64,000 nt of DNA from Phlebiopsis flavidoalba (GCA_035772785.1 JAOCPU010000044.1:242001-306000), one strand, 5' to 3'. Counted from the stretch's first letter, positions 50,099 to 61,717 are shown. Made by a program: numbers and translations. Notes: generated by a model from the letters alone, not told the origin.

Positions 50099-50478
50099 AT
50101 GAAGAGCTGCCTCAAGTGCTCCACCGAGTCGCAACACCAACACCCATCGCCACCGCAGCCGCACTCGGCATACAGCACCCCGCCGGACTCGCCCAGCGAG
50201 GCGGGCAGCGACTGCGACAGCGCGCTGCCGCCGGGCGCGATGCAGCGGCGGAAATCCGTGACGTTCTGCGAGGTCGGGTTTCCTCTGAGGGCGACATTTT
50301 CTACGTGGACGACTGGGACCGGTCGCCCGCGGCCGTGACGGAGCGGCTGACGTACCGGTGCGTGGCTATCTCATGCGAATGTGTGTGGAGGAGGCGAGGG
50401 AGATGCAGAGACGTGTATGAGCTCAAGGAGATGCACATCGCGCTCCCGCGCATCCAGCTCACGCGGCGCAAGTCATGA
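50099..50478 (+). CDS. Short MKSCLK-family protein with a KSVTF motif, copy 1
   Basis: A small two-exon gene of about 108 codons. MKSCLKCSTESQHQHPSPP begins at 50099. A Ser/Pro-rich stretch leads to RRKSVTFCEVG, a basic-x-Val-x-Phe motif like those that dock protein phosphatase 1. It is followed by EGDIFYVDDWDRSPAAVTER. The intron 50358-50408 (GTGCGT..GCAG) splits LTYR from DVYELKEMHIALPRIQLTRR, ending at TGA 50476-50478. One extra base lies between CEVG and EGDIF (about 50277-50283). A paralogue with the same DDWDR core and ELKE exon lies at 56577-57082 on the other strand. The function is unknown; phosphatase binding is inferred from the motif only. Confidence 0.65.
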
Positions 50479-51077
50479 CCCCGCGCCCTGCCCGCCCGCT
50501 GCGCAGGTGCACCGCCCCGCGCGGGGCTGACGACGAAACGGACGCCGAGACGCTGTATTCGCGACGCCACGCCCACGCGCGCGCGGCGACGACCACCCTC
50601 ACAGTCATTCTCCTCGCACTGCGACCAAAAAGCACTGGCACGGACTTTGGACTCTTGGAGTGGGCACGGACATTCGGACCTCTAGACGGACTGCCAGCCT
50701 GCACACGGACCCTTTGCACGTTTCTCTTTCTTACCCTCATGTTGTTGCGCGCGGGGCGCTGGTCGCGCATTTCGCCGCCTCTCTCTCGTTCTCTTGCATG
50801 CATGCACACCCCACATTTTACCTCGCTGTCGCACGCAACAGACCGTTCCACAGACGCAATTAATCCTGTTCTCACGCATCTGCGCTGTGCCCCTGGCGAC
50901 CGGAAATCCAGGTATCGCCCCCTCCGCGTCGTTGTTATTCGTAATGCATTACAGCGAGAGCGCGGCGCGTCCTGGCGCGGAGCGAAAACCCGCGCCGGGA
51001 TGCGTCACTCCACCAAGGAACCAGCGGCACGGACCGTGACTGCGCGGCGACTGCGCCTTCTTTGCGAGTACAAGATC
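50479..51077. other. 3' flank of the MKSCLK gene, no feature recognised
   Basis: A 209-codon plus frame runs from 50475 to 51104 but has no family motif and begins inside the preceding gene. The stretch is probably untranslated and flanking DNA. Confidence 0.35.
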
Positions 51078-51735
51078 TTGAGAAATCCGCCTCCCGCGGG
51101 ATGAGAAGGGACAACCTGGAAAACTGCTGTCCCGCAGCATGAGAAGGGGGCTTCTGCCGCATCTACCCACCATCGTGCAAGAGACGACCACACCAGCGCA
51201 CCGTCACGCTCCCCGCTCGCGCGTCGACTGCGCCTTTGACAAGACGACTAGCGCGACTAACTCATTTTACTGTAGCCAATGAGAAGAATCACTGTTGCGC
51301 GGGAGGGTACCAAAACGGCATTCGTGCCTTCGTGGAGAATGACTAGTAGTAATATACCCTCATACAGCCTGAGAAGAAGACTTACGCTTTCCTACACTAC
51401 AGCATGAGAAGAACTTCTACTATACATCACCTGGCTAGATGGCGACCAAAGCAGCGACCGTGCGCCAGACCAGCATTAATTTTGCCTCGTAAAATCCTGA
51501 GAAGAGCCTCTAACTACAACGACACCGTCCACATCACATCGCAAGATGTCTCAATGCGACAAAGCAATGCCCCGTCGTTCGCGCTGACCGGCCGCCCAAT
51601 TAATCATCACCACGGTCCACCCGCCCCTCCCGCATCCTGAGAAGCCCGCACCCACCGTCGCTCCGAAACAGAAGACCATCGATCACCATCTCGCCCACAC
51701 CAACAACCGCACTCACCCTTCCGCACCCTGAGAAA
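51078..51735 (+). repeat. Array of eight spaced TGAGAAG motifs
   Basis: TGAGAAG (once TGAGAAA) occurs at 51102, 51140, 51280, 51370, 51405, 51498, 51638 and 51729, usually preceded by AGCA, GCC or ATCC. A ninth TTGAGAAA is at 51079. Steps are 38, 140, 90, 35, 93, 140 and 91 bases; 51102, 51370 and 51638 are exactly 268 apart. Sequence between the motifs is not obviously repeated. It could be a cluster of binding sites or the remains of a decayed tandem repeat. Confidence 0.5.
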
Positions 51736-53469
51736 GGGCATCCTCACCCACCACACGCCCGAACACCCAGAAACAACGACCCAAACCGTCCGTTAGCTCC
51801 TCGTCACAAGCGTGTCACAGTAAGGCGGCCGTGACGCGTGACTGAGCCTCCCATGGTCGGCGCCCCAGGTAGTGATCATGAAGATTTCGCGCACGGACGC
51901 GCTGAGGCACCTTCGTGCGCGTCCCGCGCAGGCGCTTCGCACGCCGCGCCGCCAACCGGAGGGGAGAACAAGCTTCAGACGCGTGTGCGGGCTTGGAGGC
52001 GGAGGCCGACGTGCGGGGGTCGGAACGTATGAGGTCGGGCTTGAGGATTTAGATCTTAGAAATTGGGCGGTTGTGAACCTTGAAACGGACTCTGGAGCGT
52101 GTGGGAGAAAATTTTCTTTTACCCCACCTTTTTTTTTCTGTGGGAGCTAGGGATAAGCTAAACCGGGTGATGGTGATGTGTTAGTATCCTCTTTTTTTTC
52201 TCTGCCATTCCCCGCCACAGACCAATACCCTCCCACACGCGCACTTGACTATTTTTCTGTTTTGTGAGTTGCAGAGGCGCGTGCGCATAGGTAGAGCAAG
52301 AGCTTCTCCGACGCCTCGGGGAATCTGAAGCAGACATTCGTTGTCCTCGTGGGAACGCACAAAGCACATAGCGGCCGCGCTACAACCCAACGCGGGCCAC
52401 GGAGGCGGACAGAGCCAACGTCATCGAGGTGCCTTCGCAGGCTCTTCGTGACGAACAGCTGGCCTTTACGCGTATGCGTATATCCAACATGCGCAGAAAA
52501 AAACGATGGAAGATGCGTGTATGACGCTGGGGCAATTGGGTTCGGCAGCCCGCCTGTTCACCCAAGGTTGCGATGCGCACGCAGCGCGGTGTGGGAGAGG
52601 TGTGTCACGCCTGTGCACGCTGTGACAAGCGACTGTTTGCCCGAGGATCTATAAGGTCTCTGTCCGTGGCGGCGACGTATGCGGGGAAAATGACGCCACG
52701 CCGTAGCATAGTATGTATTTGCGTGCGCGGGGGGTAGAAAAGCGCCAGCGGTTTTTGTCGAGAGGGAATCGCCGGTTGTGAAGCGGCTTTTTTGGGGCAA
52801 AGCGGACGAGGGCGTGCGTCGCACGGGATTTGCTCCTTGCCCGAAGCCAAAGCGGAGCAAGCGTGGGGATGAAAAATGAAAACGTACGGAGGAGATGCGG
52901 GTGCGTGGCAGGCTCACACGCTGTTGGAGTGGCGAAGGCTGCACGACGCGAGCCTATGCGTAAATTAACCTCCTCGTCCGGCAATTTCGTCGCGTCAGGG
53001 TCACGTAATCCCCGCCTACGACATAACTGTGCCACAAGCGAATGGTAGTTAGAAGACCGAACGTCCACCTGCTCGGTGTATGCAAGAGCTGCGCCCCGGT
53101 CGAGCAAATAAAACAAAAAAGAAAAAAACAAAAAAAGGAAAAAGGGAAAAAGGTCAAAAGAGACGCCACGACAAACCGCAGAAACATTCGATAAGGCTCG
53201 GCTACGCCCAGCCCTGCATTCCGCAGCGGGCGCTGTCGAAAGCGCAGTTATGGCGTATGTGTTCAGCCAACCCCGCGGTCAGTCTGCTGGCCGGTCGGCG
53301 AGGCTGCTCGCACGGCTATTATGAGATATATCGGCGGAGATACACTAGCCTCCTCTCAAGGCAGATGAAAGTTCGTAGGCGTCCCTGCATCCAATTGTCT
53401 GTGGGTAGAAAAAAAGACAAGGATGGGGATGAGCATCTGGGTGTGTTGGGTGTTGTGGCGAAGCGTTAA
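51736..53469. other. Spacer, no gene recognised
   Basis: No family motif on either strand. An A-rich purine tract at 53105-53160 (runs of A broken by G or C) is the only marked low-complexity feature. The TGAGAAG motif does not continue. Confidence 0.35.
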
Positions 53470-54140
53470 TATGAGCGTCACCGCGGGTGGCCGCCCTTGT
53501 AGAATATGAGGAGCTTGGGGATCGTTTTTCGGATATACCACACTATATGCATCACATCATAAATGGTCGAGGGACTTTCTGTGCAGGTCGTTCTGCAGGG
53601 TTGGGAACGGTTCATAGTGAGTATTAATCGAGCGTGTGTGTCTTCTTCTGTAGGTGAGGTTTTACCACGCGCCACGGGGAGCGCATAATGTGTTTGGAGA
53701 TTTTTGTAACTATGTTACTCGATCTTTGATTGCACAAAACAAAGAACAAAAAAAAGGATGTCAAATTGTCCAGCGCGATGCAGTGGTGAGGATAAGACGC
53801 GTACAGGTCCGTGCCTGTTGAGTCGTGCTTGAGGGTTAGCATCCGATGAATAATTCTGTGGGTACTAGTATAACCTCAGAAGCTCACTCAAACCAATGGT
53901 CCCATTGACTTGACCCGCTGAATTGCCCATACCCCCAGCTACTACATCATTCCACGCGCGGATAAGAGGCAGAGACTAATTCATAGATCGAGTAAAAAGG
54001 ATATTGTCATAAGAATAATACTAATAGAAGAGCCATAATCTCAGGGCGCGTGAGGTGGGGTATGCTAAACAGGTTACAGGCCCAGGTCATGGCAGGCATG
54101 CGGATGCGAGAAATATTGCGTGTGATGCAAATGAAAAGTG
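53470..54140 (-). repeat. Diverged duplicated segment, copy 1, with coding traces
   Basis: Aligns by eye with 54780-55350. Shared stretches include GTGATGCAA near 54124, GGTTACAGG and CAGGTCAT near 54070-54090, and GTATTAA..CGAGCG..TCTTCTGTA near 53616-53652. Minus-strand peptides are protein-like: a hydrophobic ISIILMTISFLLDL (about 54010), HHCIALDN (about 53785), a T-EED-ARLILTMNRSQPCR stretch (about 53620) and MHIVWYIRKTIPKLLIFYKG (about 53540). The family was not recognised; frames change between the pieces. Confidence 0.5.
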
Positions 54141-54556
54141 GAAGATGAGCTAGGAACTCTAACTTGTCAACGGAGTAAAACAAAAAGAAAAAAGAAATTA
54201 AAAACCAAAAACACCAGACCTAGAAGCAATCCCGGTTTGGGCTCTACGGGTGCATGCAGATACTAGTCTGGGGCTTCGTGGAGGTTGTTCGCGATCTCCT
54301 GCTTGCAAGTTGATCAAGTTGGTGAAGCCGACATGGTGAAACCTGGACAACGCACTGGACCGGAGATAAGCGCCCGAGAGCAGGGCGCACAACAAACGAG
54401 CTTTGCTCTCCTGCTTGAGGTTGATCAATCTATTGTCAAACGAAAAAAAAAGCGAAAAGACAAAAGAACCCCAGGAGAATTCACAGAAGTCACTGTTCAC
54501 GGATCTCTCGGAACCGAAATAAAAAAGTGGATGCACCGTTCTACCCAGTTTTCATG

Positions 54557-54658
54557 GTCAGGGCCGGGACTCGAACGCCGGGACGACCCCCGGTCCCCGT
54601 CTCATGGGAGGATGCTAAGCGAGGAATCACCTCAAGCCCGCTCGACTACCCGTCCGAC
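54557..54658 (-). tRNA. tRNA-like sequence, class II (Ser/Leu-like), structure imperfect
   Basis: Read on the minus strand, the 3' part gives a perfect T-arm, CCGGG-TTCGAGT-CCCGG, if one extra C is ignored, followed by CCCTGAC. The 5' end, GTCGG-AC-GG, pairs with it over seven positions if AC is ignored (one G-U pair). GACC-GGG-GGTC just before the T-arm fits a class II variable arm. D-arm pairing is weak and the anticodon could not be fixed. It may be a real tRNA with assembly errors, an intron-containing tRNA, or a relic. Confidence 0.33.
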
Positions 54659-54779
54659 AATACATTAGGAACGTTCTACCCTATATACCCAATTTTCAAG
54701 CACGGCTAACTTGCTCCCTGCTACAAACTATCTGCTTCTGACACCTCTCAGGCGTTCTCTGGCTATCATGTAGCATTCA

Positions 54780-55350
54780 CGCCAAGGGTATCTTTGATGC
54801 ATGATATGGCTGGCGTGGTCCATGTGCGCAACATTGTCTATGGGCAAGCAGCGTCTAACTCACAAAGCACAAGCCGCCGGCGCCATTTACAACGTTCATG
54901 CGGGTTGGCGGTTCATGTGAATATTAAACGAAGCGAGTCGTCTTCTGTAAGATTTACCACTATGCTGGAGGGGTATAAGATATCGTTTGTAGGATCCTCG
55001 TACTATGGTCATCGACCTTGGATGGTCATGTTGCACGATCAGTGTGAGGACGAGAGGGCATACAGTTTCTGATCTTCTATCATACTAAATAGCGAGTAAG
55101 TCTATGGTCAAGACAATCCGAGATGTTACTCACCAATGAACTCGCAAATGGCCCCCTCCTACTCACACCAAGTTCGCGCATTGAAGGCACCAAAACTGTC
55201 ATTCGATAAAAAGAATGTGATTAGAACGAATAGGATACGAATAAGGAGCAGAATCCAGTGTGGGGGTGCTAGACATGTTACAGGTCATAGCATGAGGATG
55301 TCGAGAAATATGCATGTGATGCAAGAAATGAATGGAATGGCTGGGCTGGG
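54780..55350 (-). repeat. Diverged duplicated segment, copy 2, with coding traces
   Basis: Counterpart of 53470-54140. Matching minus-strand peptides are a hydrophobic IRILFVLITFFLSNDSFGAF (about 55210) and VVNLTEDDSLRLIFT (about 54940), the latter aligning with the T-EED-ARLILT stretch of copy 1. Both copies keep amino-acid similarity where the DNA differs, which suggests two paralogous genes rather than a recent repeat. Confidence 0.5.
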
Positions 55351-55595
55351 CTGGGGGGTTATAGAAACGGTGTGAGGCAAATGCTAGTGAGGCGGCGTAT
55401 ATACTCTACTTTCAATGAAGTGGAAAGAAACCAAACCAAAGCCCTAGAGCTCTCTCCTGCGTATGCTCGGCTCGAGAATATTCTCACCTGTGCGCACCAA
55501 TCCGCGCCCCACTCATCCCCGCCTCGCAACAAAACTCCACACAACCGGACTCTCGCGCGCTAGTGGGCGTACTACTCGCCAACGCCCCAGAACTC

Positions 55596-56576
55596 TCACA
55601 CAACCGCTTCCAACACGGGATCGCTCTCCCCCAGCGTACTCGACCGCGCGACAAACGGCCGTTTCCCCCTCGTCCCCCCCGGTACGTGCGCGGCGCGCCG
55701 TTCAGGGGGTCTCGCCGCTGGATGAGGTCTTAACGGCGACGGCAGGGAAGCAGCGCCGAGCCCTCGAGTACTGATAGCGCCATGCAGCAAAACGCCTTCT
55801 TTGTTCTGTCGAGCGGCGGGAAGTACAGGTTGTGTAACGGCGCGTCGTGCGTGCGTGCCTCGAAGTAGTGTGTGCTCTCGGCGGGCGATGACGGGCACGC
55901 CAGGCTGTTTTTTATTTTCACGCTCGGCGACTCGCTCTCGGTGCTCGGTGTCGCTTGCGGAGCAGAGCGAGGGGGTTGAGCTGCTCGAGCTGTGGATGTT
56001 GGCAGGGCACGCTAGGTCGGCGGCGGCGAGAACTCGGATTCGAGCTTTCGTTGTTGTGTAGTCATCGGGTGGCATTTCCGGCCTTGCGGGGTCGTCTCTG
56101 CTGGGCTCAGGGGCGGCGATCGTAGGTTGCATCACAGCGGCCTTCGGAGGGTCTCCTCAGGGGCAGCAGTTGGGCACGAAAGTCATGTTGAACTTTCTTG
56201 TGGGTGTGGGCGGGGAGGGAATCGGAAGTGGAGGAGCAGCCCTTGGCGGATTCCCTTGCACAGGCAGCCAGGGCAAAAAGAAAAAAAAGTGCAAAGTTCG
56301 GCTTGCGTCTTGGCGGCGCAAGCGGGCTGCCGGCGGTTGTTGGGCACGGTTGACGGGAGAGAGCGTGGTGGTGAGGGAGGCGAGGACGCATCAAGCGGCG
56401 GGGGAATTATACTCGGGCGAGTGCGCGGATGCTGGCCGGCTCTGCGGGGTCGCGGTGGCAGACACGGTGGATGACTCGTGGTTGCGCTCGATTGGGGGCT
56501 CCTCCTGCGACGGAAGGCAGAAGGGGGGAGGAGGCGGATAGGCACAGAGTCCAGATACTTGGCAGGATTTCGGTGT
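55596..56576 (-). other. Possible C-terminal continuation of MKSCLK copy 2
   Basis: Minus-strand frames continue past the end given for the next gene with low-complexity but protein-like pieces: YLDSVPIRLLPP (about 56540), PPRRKPNFALFFLF (about 56290), HYFEARTHDAPLHNLYFPPL (about 55850) and KAFCCMALSVLEG (about 55790). No stop-free path connects them without frame changes. I judge that they may be the rest of the same gene, but a separate gene cannot be excluded. Confidence 0.3.
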
Positions 56577-57082
56577 CTAGCATGCACGAGTCATCCCGAT
56601 TCTTCCACTTTGAGGGCGTGAGCGAGGGGCGGCGCCGCGGCAAAGCGGGAGATCGGAGAGGGCGGATTCGCCCCTGCGAGGGCGGCGATACATTGTGGGG
56701 TATTGCATGTGAGGAGAACTGGCTGGCGGTAGCTCGACTGTGGGGTGCTGCACGGGAGGGGGGAGCGACTTCATAATTTCTTTGAGTTCGAGGATCTCCC
56801 TGATGGGGAATATGATAAGCTAGAGAGATGGACAGTAGAGTGTGATACGCACTGGTAGGATCAGTATTTCGGGAGCGACGGGGCGCAGGAGTGCGGTCCC
56901 AATCGTCCGCCTCAAAGTACTCCTCCAGGTGGTCATGGCAGAACGAGGACCTCGCTTGCGCAGCGTCGGCTAGCTGTGCGTTGTCGGGCACTGGCGATGC
57001 GCATCCGGACCCGCTTGGGGACCCCAAAGCTGCTGTCGAGCAGCGGGGTGTACGGCGGGGTGACCTTGAGGCAACTCTTCAT
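56577..57082 (-). CDS. MKSCLK-family protein, copy 2 (N-terminal part)
   Basis: Paralogue of the gene at 50099. MKSCLKVTPPYTPLLDSSF starts at 57082. After a frame change comes GSPSGSGCASPVPDNAQLAD, then ARSSFCHDHLEEYFEADDWD, where RSSF replaces the KSVTF of copy 1. An intron at 56800-56852 (GTGCGT..TCAG) precedes EILELKEIMKSLPPPVQHP, the same exon break as in copy 1. The in-frame stop is at 56577, but the protein may continue into 55596-56576 by a frame change. The 5' leader contains a short triple repeat (57137-57200). The function is unknown. Confidence 0.6.
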
Positions 57083-57136
57083 GTTGCGAGGCGTTGGTGG
57101 GTGTTTGTGGTGGAGAGGCGCGATATATGCAATGTG

Positions 57137-57200
57137 GATGAGCTCAACACGAATTGGGATGAGCTCAACACGGATTGGGATGGAGCTCAAAAACGAATTG
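57137..57200 (+). repeat. Three tandem units of about 21 bases
   Basis: GATGAGCTCAACACGAATTGG at 57137-57157 is followed by a copy with one change at 57158-57178 and a longer third unit with several differences. It lies 55-120 bases upstream of the MKSCLK copy 2 start codon, so probably in its leader or promoter. Confidence 0.7.
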
Positions 57201-60200
57201 GGGGGCGTGGATGGTGTGACGTGAAAGAGCAGTGAAAATCGAGGCTTTGAGGGATGCGTTGTTTGTGGCATGGGGGTTTCATTTTCACGGTTCCAGCGTT
57301 GGACGGGAAAAGTGAGGAAACCCATCCCGCCACGTGCGGTTCCAGACGCCCGCCGGTCTCCCGAAGGCTGTTACTGTCACAGCCCTTCGGAAACGGCATC
57401 CCCTGTCACACTGATTGCTCAATGGACCCCGAGAGGAACGCCTTTCCAAGGTCCTGCGTGCAGTCGAAATTCTCGTCATGCACCATGGCCCTCAACTTCC
57501 TTATGATCACGACAATCCACTTATCGTTGTACGTATCACGTAACGAGAGCAAATATAGCTGTAATAGGACTGTGACAGGCACCCCCCTGATTATCTGCAC
57601 TTAGTTGTAACAGAACTTCAGAAACAAAGTTGGCATAATTTACGTCAATACACCGGTAAACTGGCCATTTCTCCTTGCACATATGTTATCTTTATACGTT
57701 TACTCATGCAGTGTTTTGTTCAAAGCAGCCACAATTGGTATATGTGGCCCTCCTAGACTTCTGTCAATGTACGCGCGCATGAACACTTTTGTAATCCTTT
57801 CATGTTTGGCCGCTGGGATATCACACTCCGTCGCACGAGCCCATAGCTCAGGGCTGTCGGAGTATCCAAGTGAAAAAAGAAGACAGGAAATTCGTACGTG
57901 GATTTGTTTAACTCGCTTTCTGAAGGTCTACAGTATTGTGGCTCTAGACCTATCCGTTGATCTCGGGGACTATCCTCGGAGGTTAGCAATGTCCGGGGTC
58001 CTGTAGCTCACCAGCCCCGGAAGCTTGCCCGTTTAGAGCCATACGTCACACGCTGGTAACGCCCGTGACCGGCAGGCCCCACCACGCTTGCACCCCGAAC
58101 AAAACATGACGACGAAGGTCGTGAGACGTATGATTACACGCCTGAAAAAAAGCCACTGAAATCTTGCCCAACCACCAGGCAACCACAATATTCCCGGTCG
58201 TTGCACGATCGACTCGCAACCGAAACGCACAACGTAAACGAAGCGTAACGAGCGCACCAGCAAAATCCGCTCATGTGCCTCCCAATCCACGGACCTCGAA
58301 ATCATGCACCGGGACGCGTTTCTCTTCCTCTCCTTCCCAAGCCTTCGCACGACTCCATCACTCCCCAACGACAGTTTTGCTGTCGTACCATTGGCCGTCG
58401 AGGCCCACCCATAAAGCCCTCCTGACCTGATCTGACCTGATTCCACTCAGCCGTGACTTGCCTCCCACTCACCAGCTACAGATGACGGCTTTGTTCCTGG
58501 ACTCGCGCGCCTTTTTCTGCGCTAGCGGTATTCAGGCTCCGTCACTTCCGTGGACCACACCGTGACCAATCGCCGCCCTCATCAGTACGTCTCGTTTGCG
58601 TGATTCGCCTTCGCGCACACCGTTCCCTAGCCGCCGCCTCTGCGACAGCGCAGGTGGATCGCGAAAATAGAACACACCTCGTCCGGCGAGCGAGGCGCTT
58701 CTGCTCAGGACTTTTTCTCGCGACCGGGAGTAGATGGGGCCCACTCGGTTCCATCGGCTCTTCGTTCTGCCCCACACCCGTCTGGAACATGGTGCGTCGT
58801 TGCGGTTGCGCTACGTGGCTGTTGACGACAGTGTGCTCCAGGGTGGCTTCGTTGGTGTTTAGTGGGCCAGCACACATCGCCTCTAGGCTGCTCATCTCCC
58901 CTGATTGTCATGTTCTGTCTCATAGTCGAGTCTGTATCTCGCCCTGGTGCTTTGGGGCAAATAGCCTTGCCATCACTTCTATTTTTTACCCCAGTCCAGG
59001 CTGTTCAGCTGCCTATCCGTAGGCGCTGTCGATCGACATACGTATGTCTTGATCTCACGGACATAACTTACAAATTGCCGCCACCAAAACATATGGCAAT
59101 ATCATGACAAAACTTCCAATGCCTGTCCGTGTCTCTCGCAAGCTCTCTATCTCTAACAAATGTGGTACCCTTTTTGGCGGCACAACCGGATACTGCTCCA
59201 CTCGGCCCTCTCAGGATACTCATTAAACGACACCGCCTCACGTTCAATTAGCTATCTCCCCCTTGTCTAATGGCACCAAAAAGTCTATCGATCTCACCTC
59301 GGGCTGTTGCGCGGCATGGAAAACGCCACATTCCGCGGGGTGCGCACACCGGCAAAGGCCCGAACGTCTCTGTTGAAGGGCCCTCCTCTGTCTGTCGCAC
59401 TGTACCTGTAGACTTTGGTCGCAAAAAAAATCTGTTCCGAGGATGGCGGAGCCCTATGAATGGCTGCTAGGACTTTGAGAGAAAGAATAGGTGCCCTGCC
59501 ACTCATGTCTATCACTCCCCCTTCCCTCTTGTACCTCCTCCACTCGGACGCCGCACTTCTACGAACTTAAACTCTAATTATCGCACCTCGGGCTGTTGTG
59601 CGGCCTCGAGAAGTGCAAAGCGCGCGCGGGCAACCAGTGAGACCTCGGAGGTCCTTTGTCGAACTCTCGGAAAGGGCTACAGGTCACTCAGGGTCAATTG
59701 GTCTTTCCGTTGGGTACATAACGTACAGGCGTTCCTGAGTTCCCAATACCCCTGACGAGGCCCGAGGCGCATCGGCGCGACCGTAAGAGTTCGAGGAAAG
59801 GGTGCTCAAAAATACAGTAAGTGGCATGTCTGCACTCTTAAGTACTTGTCCGATGTTAACGTTACTACTATCCTCAGAATTGACATTGGTACTCATCTGC
59901 CCATCGCCAGAGTCTGCGCACAAAAGTCTGGACTCGTCTTGTTTTACACCTGCGAGTCCGGGGTCCCCGGCGCACGTGCGGTAAGCGCCGAAACGTCAGA
60001 GCCATTGTGGCGTTTTCGAAACGGATGTCGATCGTGGGTTGACTGTCCGTCGAAAGCACTCCTCTCCGCCGGACGTACAGAAGTAGACTGGCACGCGCCC
60101 TGTGGTATGTTGGGCCGCGGAGTCGGGGCTTTGGGTGGTGTCGGGGCGGTGTGGGATGGGGTTAGAAAGTCAGATTTGGGTTCGCACTGGTTGCGAGTTG

Positions 60201-61717
60201 TATCAACGCGATGTGTGTAAGCCGTTCGAAAATATACATAATCTGGCCTCCTTCTGACTCTGCACCATGGATACTCGCTCTATAGAGCTTAAATAGCATC
60301 TACTCTTTGTAGACCGCTGGTCATTGTCCGTCGGATAGAATAATGTTGCGATTTAAATTCTCAACGTCGTACGTATCTAACCTTGCATGTCCTTCTAGAA
60401 AAAACTGTTAAATTACGGCATCTGCCATGTGAAACCTTTTGCGGCGTCGATCGAGCTATATGGATCGAATTTGGCTTCGTTTCAGCCCTGTTCAGCCCTG
60501 TTATCAACGCGAACGCCGCAGGAGAAGGAACAAAAATAAGTAGGCAGTGGAAGCGCTTTGACTATGATCGAGCCTCAAAAAAGTATTTGCATGTGTCGCA
60601 AACCCGGTGATCACATATCATATGCGGTGCGTCGTCATGTGTCTTCGAGCAGATGCACTTTCCGCGGACGGTCGCAGGTGCACGGGGTCCTTTTGCAGAT
60701 CACTGGCCAAGGCGCTTGACCCGTTTGCTCTGTCTCTCCTTCAGCCTCCTTCGAAGAACGTGCAACTGTAATCCGCGCAGTGATGGATGGAGGATGCCGA
60801 ATGTGACTCCTGTGGGTCTGATGCTATGCTGTGGGTCTGACGCCATGCATGTGTCAGTTCTCCAGGGGCTTAGCATCAAATAGTGCCCGGTTTTTACCAT
60901 GCTCACTCGAAATGTCAAAGCAGTTAATGTTCGATCGTTGGAACACCCGTACGTTATCATGTTTGACCTCTACGGCACTCACTGGCGGTACTCAGGCACT
61001 GTTCACATTCCTCATACGTCAAAGTATGGAGGCTAGTCATGCGCCGGCTCACCAAAGCATGAATTTGCGCTGGTCTAGTCCACATGCCCCCTTGCGCATC
61101 CGCAGACGCCACAGCAAAACCTAACTACGCCGCACCTGCTCCGCACGGTTTTCCAACACACCACGATAAAGACCGAAATTCCGAACATTGGCTCGGGCGG
61201 TGGAGGGTATGCTACACTTGTGTTTACAACATTAACCAGTGCTTGCTGACGCTCATTCATATGTTCACGTCGCTGCTAGGCAGCTCATATTTCAACCCGT
61301 AGCTCTTTCCCTCTCGAACCCTACCGGCTTTTTAAACCCTAGGTCGAATTCGAGTGTCCGTGGCAGACTTCTTGATCGTAGCATGTTTTCCTGGAACCCC
61401 AAACCGCCCTGCGGCGCTCACAACATTTGGGCAGTTGAAAGCGGTACTGTTCTCTTTCCACAACGGAGACGGACGACGAAGTGTCCGATCACTTGCTCCT
61501 AGTAGTGCGCCACCGCGCGCGCAAAAGTCGCGCTCGCCCCAAGTATGCAGATATATATCAACATGTCAGACTGGAGAGAGCTCAGCAGGTCGAGTATCTA
61601 CTTCGTCTCCTCCTCTAGCCTTACATACGCGGGAGAAAGAAAGCATATTTTCCAGTGCGTCAAATTTCATTTTTGCATAGACTAATTATTCTGACTTAAT
61701 ATGCCTCAGATATCACA
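57201..61717. other. Gene-poor stretch with small direct repeats; FMO2 promoter at its right end
   Basis: No family was recognised on either strand. CACCTCGGGCTGTTG(C/T)GCGGC occurs at about 59295 and 59584 with weaker similarity after it, suggesting a small diverged tandem duplication. TTCAGCCCTG is doubled at about 60480-60500, and TGTGGGTCTGA at about 60810-60840. ATATATATC at 61551-61559 lies about 160 bases before the FMO2 start and could be a TATA-like element. Everything else is unassigned. Confidence 0.35.

Noticed and set aside
58033..58446. 137-codon minus-strand frame with a hydrophobic patch
   Set aside because: It is the only candidate in its area but has no recognisable motif or splice context, and a plus-strand frame overlaps it.
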